From Elusimicrobia bacterium RIFCSPLOWO2_01_FULL_54_10 (GTDB taxonomy: Bacteria > Elusimicrobiota > Elusimicrobia > 2-02-FULL-39-32): a stretch of DNA of 7,567 nt. Made by a program: the position numbers and the translations under genes. The stretch is taken from positions 15,682-23,248 of the forward strand of contig MGUQ01000045.1 of assembly GCA_001799975.1 (NCBI GenBank), given 5' to 3'. A model generated the notes under the pieces. That model made no database searches, was not told the DNA's origin, and saw only the letters and a program-made list of their open reading frames with translations. Below are positions 6,078-7,567 of this stretch, one piece after another (positions within the stretch are counted from its first letter, which is position 1; every line of letters begins with the position of its first letter).

Positions 6078-7567
6078 AGAAAATAGGGTACAGTTTTTCA
6101 CGCCTGCGGGAATCCTTTGCCCGGGACGGCCTTGAGACCACCCTCCAAAAAATTCTGTTCCGCATCAAAACAGGAAAACTCCTGGTGCGCCAAAGGTATT
6201 TTCAGGGCCAGGGCCGCGAACCGGACAAACTTTATCGCCTCTGGCGAGAAAATCACACCCTCACACAGGGCGATCTGGCAAAAATGAGGGCGGAATCCTC
6301 CAAGCTGACCCTCCGCCCGCTGATGAGCATTGTCGTTCCAGTGTACAAACCCGATCTGCATTTCTTCCACAGAGCCGTTCAAAGCGTGCGCGAGCAGGCG
6401 TATCCGAACTGGGAGCTTTGCCTCTGTGATGACGGTTCGGGGGATCCCGCGATTGTCAGACACCTCCAAGACCTTGCCGCAAGCGACTCCCGCATCAAAA
6501 TCCGAATTGAAACCGTCAACGGCGGAATTGTTTCCGCGTCGCAAAAAGCCACTGAGCTGGCCGCGGGGGAATTTGTGGCCTTCATGGACCAGGATGACCT
6601 CTTGTCCGAAGACGCGCTTTTCCGCGTGGCCGAACTGCTCAACCGCGACCCGTCGCTGGACCTGATTTATTCGGACAACGACAAAATTGATCTTACTGAA
6701 TCGCATTGGGAAGTTTATTTCAAGCCTGATTTCTCCCCGGATGAATTTTTCTGCCACAACTACATCGGCCACTTGTCCGTGCTGCGCATGAGCATTTTCC
6801 GGGAAATCGGCGGGTTTCTGCCCGGATTTGACGGAGCGCAGGACTTTGAAATCCTACTTCGCGCCATTGAAAAAACGGACCGCGTGGCCCACCTGCCTTA
6901 TGTGCTTTACAGCTGGCGCCGCACGCCGGGCTCCACGGCCTCCGTTTCCTCAGCCAAGCAATATGCTTATGAATCGGGGAAACGGGCCCTGGAAGAATTT
7001 TTCGCGAGAAAGCACCAGCCTGTAACCGTCGAAGAAACCGATGAGAAGGGGCTTTATCGCTGCAGGTTTCAATTGAAAGACAAACCCAAAGTGGATGTGA
7101 TTGCAGTTACACGAAAAGGTCCAAAAGTAAAAATTGTGAACGACGCCGTCAAAAAATCAACGGGTGACTATCTGATTTTTCTTAACGAAGACTTAAAACC
7201 GGTCAAATCCGATTGGATGGAATCCTTGCTGGAACCGCACCAAAGAAAAGGGGTGGGCATGGTCGGAGGAAAGATATTGGATTGTGAGAACACCATTCAG
7301 GATGGGGGAAAAATCCTCGGCCTTGGAGACGTCGTAGGAACCGCATTCAAAGGCGTGCCGGATGACGCCATCATTTACAATCAGCCGCACCGCCTCATCC
7401 GAAACGCTTCGGCGGTCAGTTGGGACGCGCTTCTCATCTCAAGATCCCTCTTTGAAAAAATCGGGGGATTTGATGAACGCGTGGGAGACAGTTTGGCAGA
7501 TATAGATTTGTGTCTCCGGGTGCGCAAGGATGGCCACTTGATTGTTTGGACCCCGTTCGCCGCTTTT
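6059..7567 (+). CDS. Family 2 glycosyltransferase with two tandem GT2 units, 3' end outside window
   Basis: The frame is open from ATG 6059 to the window edge (503 codons seen, no stop). Residues 1-85 are a charged N-terminal extension. Residues 88-300 are a complete GT-A fold GT2 domain: MSIVVPVYKPD (89-99), CDDGSGD (123-129), NGGIVSAS (154-161), metal/nucleotide motif FMDQDD (175-180), YSDNDKID (204-211), NYIGHLSVLR (234-243), the E/QDFE segment (261-264) and LYSWRRTPGSTAS (283-295). This resembles rhamnosyltransferase-type chain-extending enzymes acting in the cytoplasm on lipid-linked acceptors. From about 343 a second GT2 unit follows, with GDYLIFLNEDLKPV (369-382), VGMVGGKILD (399-408), SAVSWDALLISRSLFEKIGG (451-470) and DIDLCLRVRKDGHLIVWTPF (481-500), but its nucleotide-binding first half is nearly absent. 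The start overlaps the previous gene by 19 bp. No Shine-Dalgarno is seen, and an in-frame GTG at 6041 is a weaker alternative. Sugar specificity is unknown. Confidence 0.92.
   Translation, partial: MPTETLKKIGYSFSRLRESFARDGLETTLQKILFRIKTGKLLVRQRYFQGQGREPDKLYRLWRENHTLTQGDLAKMRAESSKLTLRPLMSIVVPVYKPDLHFFHRAVQSVREQAYPNWELCLCDDGSGDPAIVRHLQDLAASDSRIKIRIETVNGGIVSASQKATELAAGEFVAFMDQDDLLSEDALFRVAELLNRDPSLDLIYSDNDKIDLTESHWEVYFKPDFSPDEFFCHNYIGHLSVLRMSIFREIGGFLPGFDGAQDFEILLRAIEKTDRVAHLPYVLYSWRRTPGSTASVSSAKQYAYESGKRALEEFFARKHQPVTVEETDEKGLYRCRFQLKDKPKVDVIAVTRKGPKVKIVNDAVKKSTGDYLIFLNEDLKPVKSDWMESLLEPHQRKGVGMVGGKILDCENTIQDGGKILGLGDVVGTAFKGVPDDAIIYNQPHRLIRNASAVSWDALLISRSLFEKIGGFDERVGDSLADIDLCLRVRKDGHLIVWTPFAAF

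Noticed and set aside
6098..6772. 224-codon open frame on the minus strand
   Set aside because: It lies entirely opposite the well-conserved first GT2 domain, resembles no family I recognise, and is explained by the codon bias of the + strand gene.

Overview
This window is a single-direction stretch of a cell-surface polysaccharide biosynthesis and export locus. All seven genes are on the + strand and are packed like one operon: one 17-bp gap, then five consecutive overlaps of 38, 1, 4, 53 and 19 bp. Both edges cut through genes. No RNA gene, mobile element, CRISPR array, terminator or gene-free stretch over 300 bases was seen. The longest non-coding interval is 17 bp.

Layout: (1) 1-405, C-terminal part of a Gfo/Idh/MocA-type sugar oxidoreductase; (2) 423-1412, GDP-mannose 4,6-dehydratase (gmd); (3) 1375-2151 and (4) 2151-2885, permease and ATPase of a Wzm/Wzt-type ABC polysaccharide exporter, the ATPase being the short form without a C-terminal glycan-binding domain; (5) 2882-4756 and (6) 4704-6077, two different polytopic GT-C-like (ArnT/PMT-like) membrane glycosyltransferases; (7) 6059-7567, a large family-2 glycosyltransferase still open at the right edge, with a complete first GT2 domain and a second one that appears internally shortened.

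How the genes may work together (inference): the oxidoreductase and Gmd make nucleotide-sugar precursors, Gmd giving GDP-4-keto-6-deoxy-mannose, the parent of GDP-fucose, GDP-rhamnose or GDP-perosamine. The GT2 enzyme would extend a lipid-linked glycan on the cytoplasmic face. The ABC exporter would move the lipid-linked glycan across the inner membrane. The two GT-C proteins would add sugars from polyprenyl-phosphate donors on the outer face. No reductase or transaminase completing the Gmd pathway, no initiating phosphoglycosyltransferase and no Wzx/Wzy lies inside the window.

Organism: a bacterium of moderate GC (about half, judged by eye) with GTG and TTG starts, recognisable Shine-Dalgarno sites before some genes and heavy gene overlap. 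The gene types suggest a diderm, possibly an environmental or candidate-phylum lineage, but the sequence alone does not fix the phylum. Apart from the shortened second GT2 domain and the exporter/GT-C pairing, this looks like an ordinary glycan locus, and I see no clear sign of an undescribed type of system.
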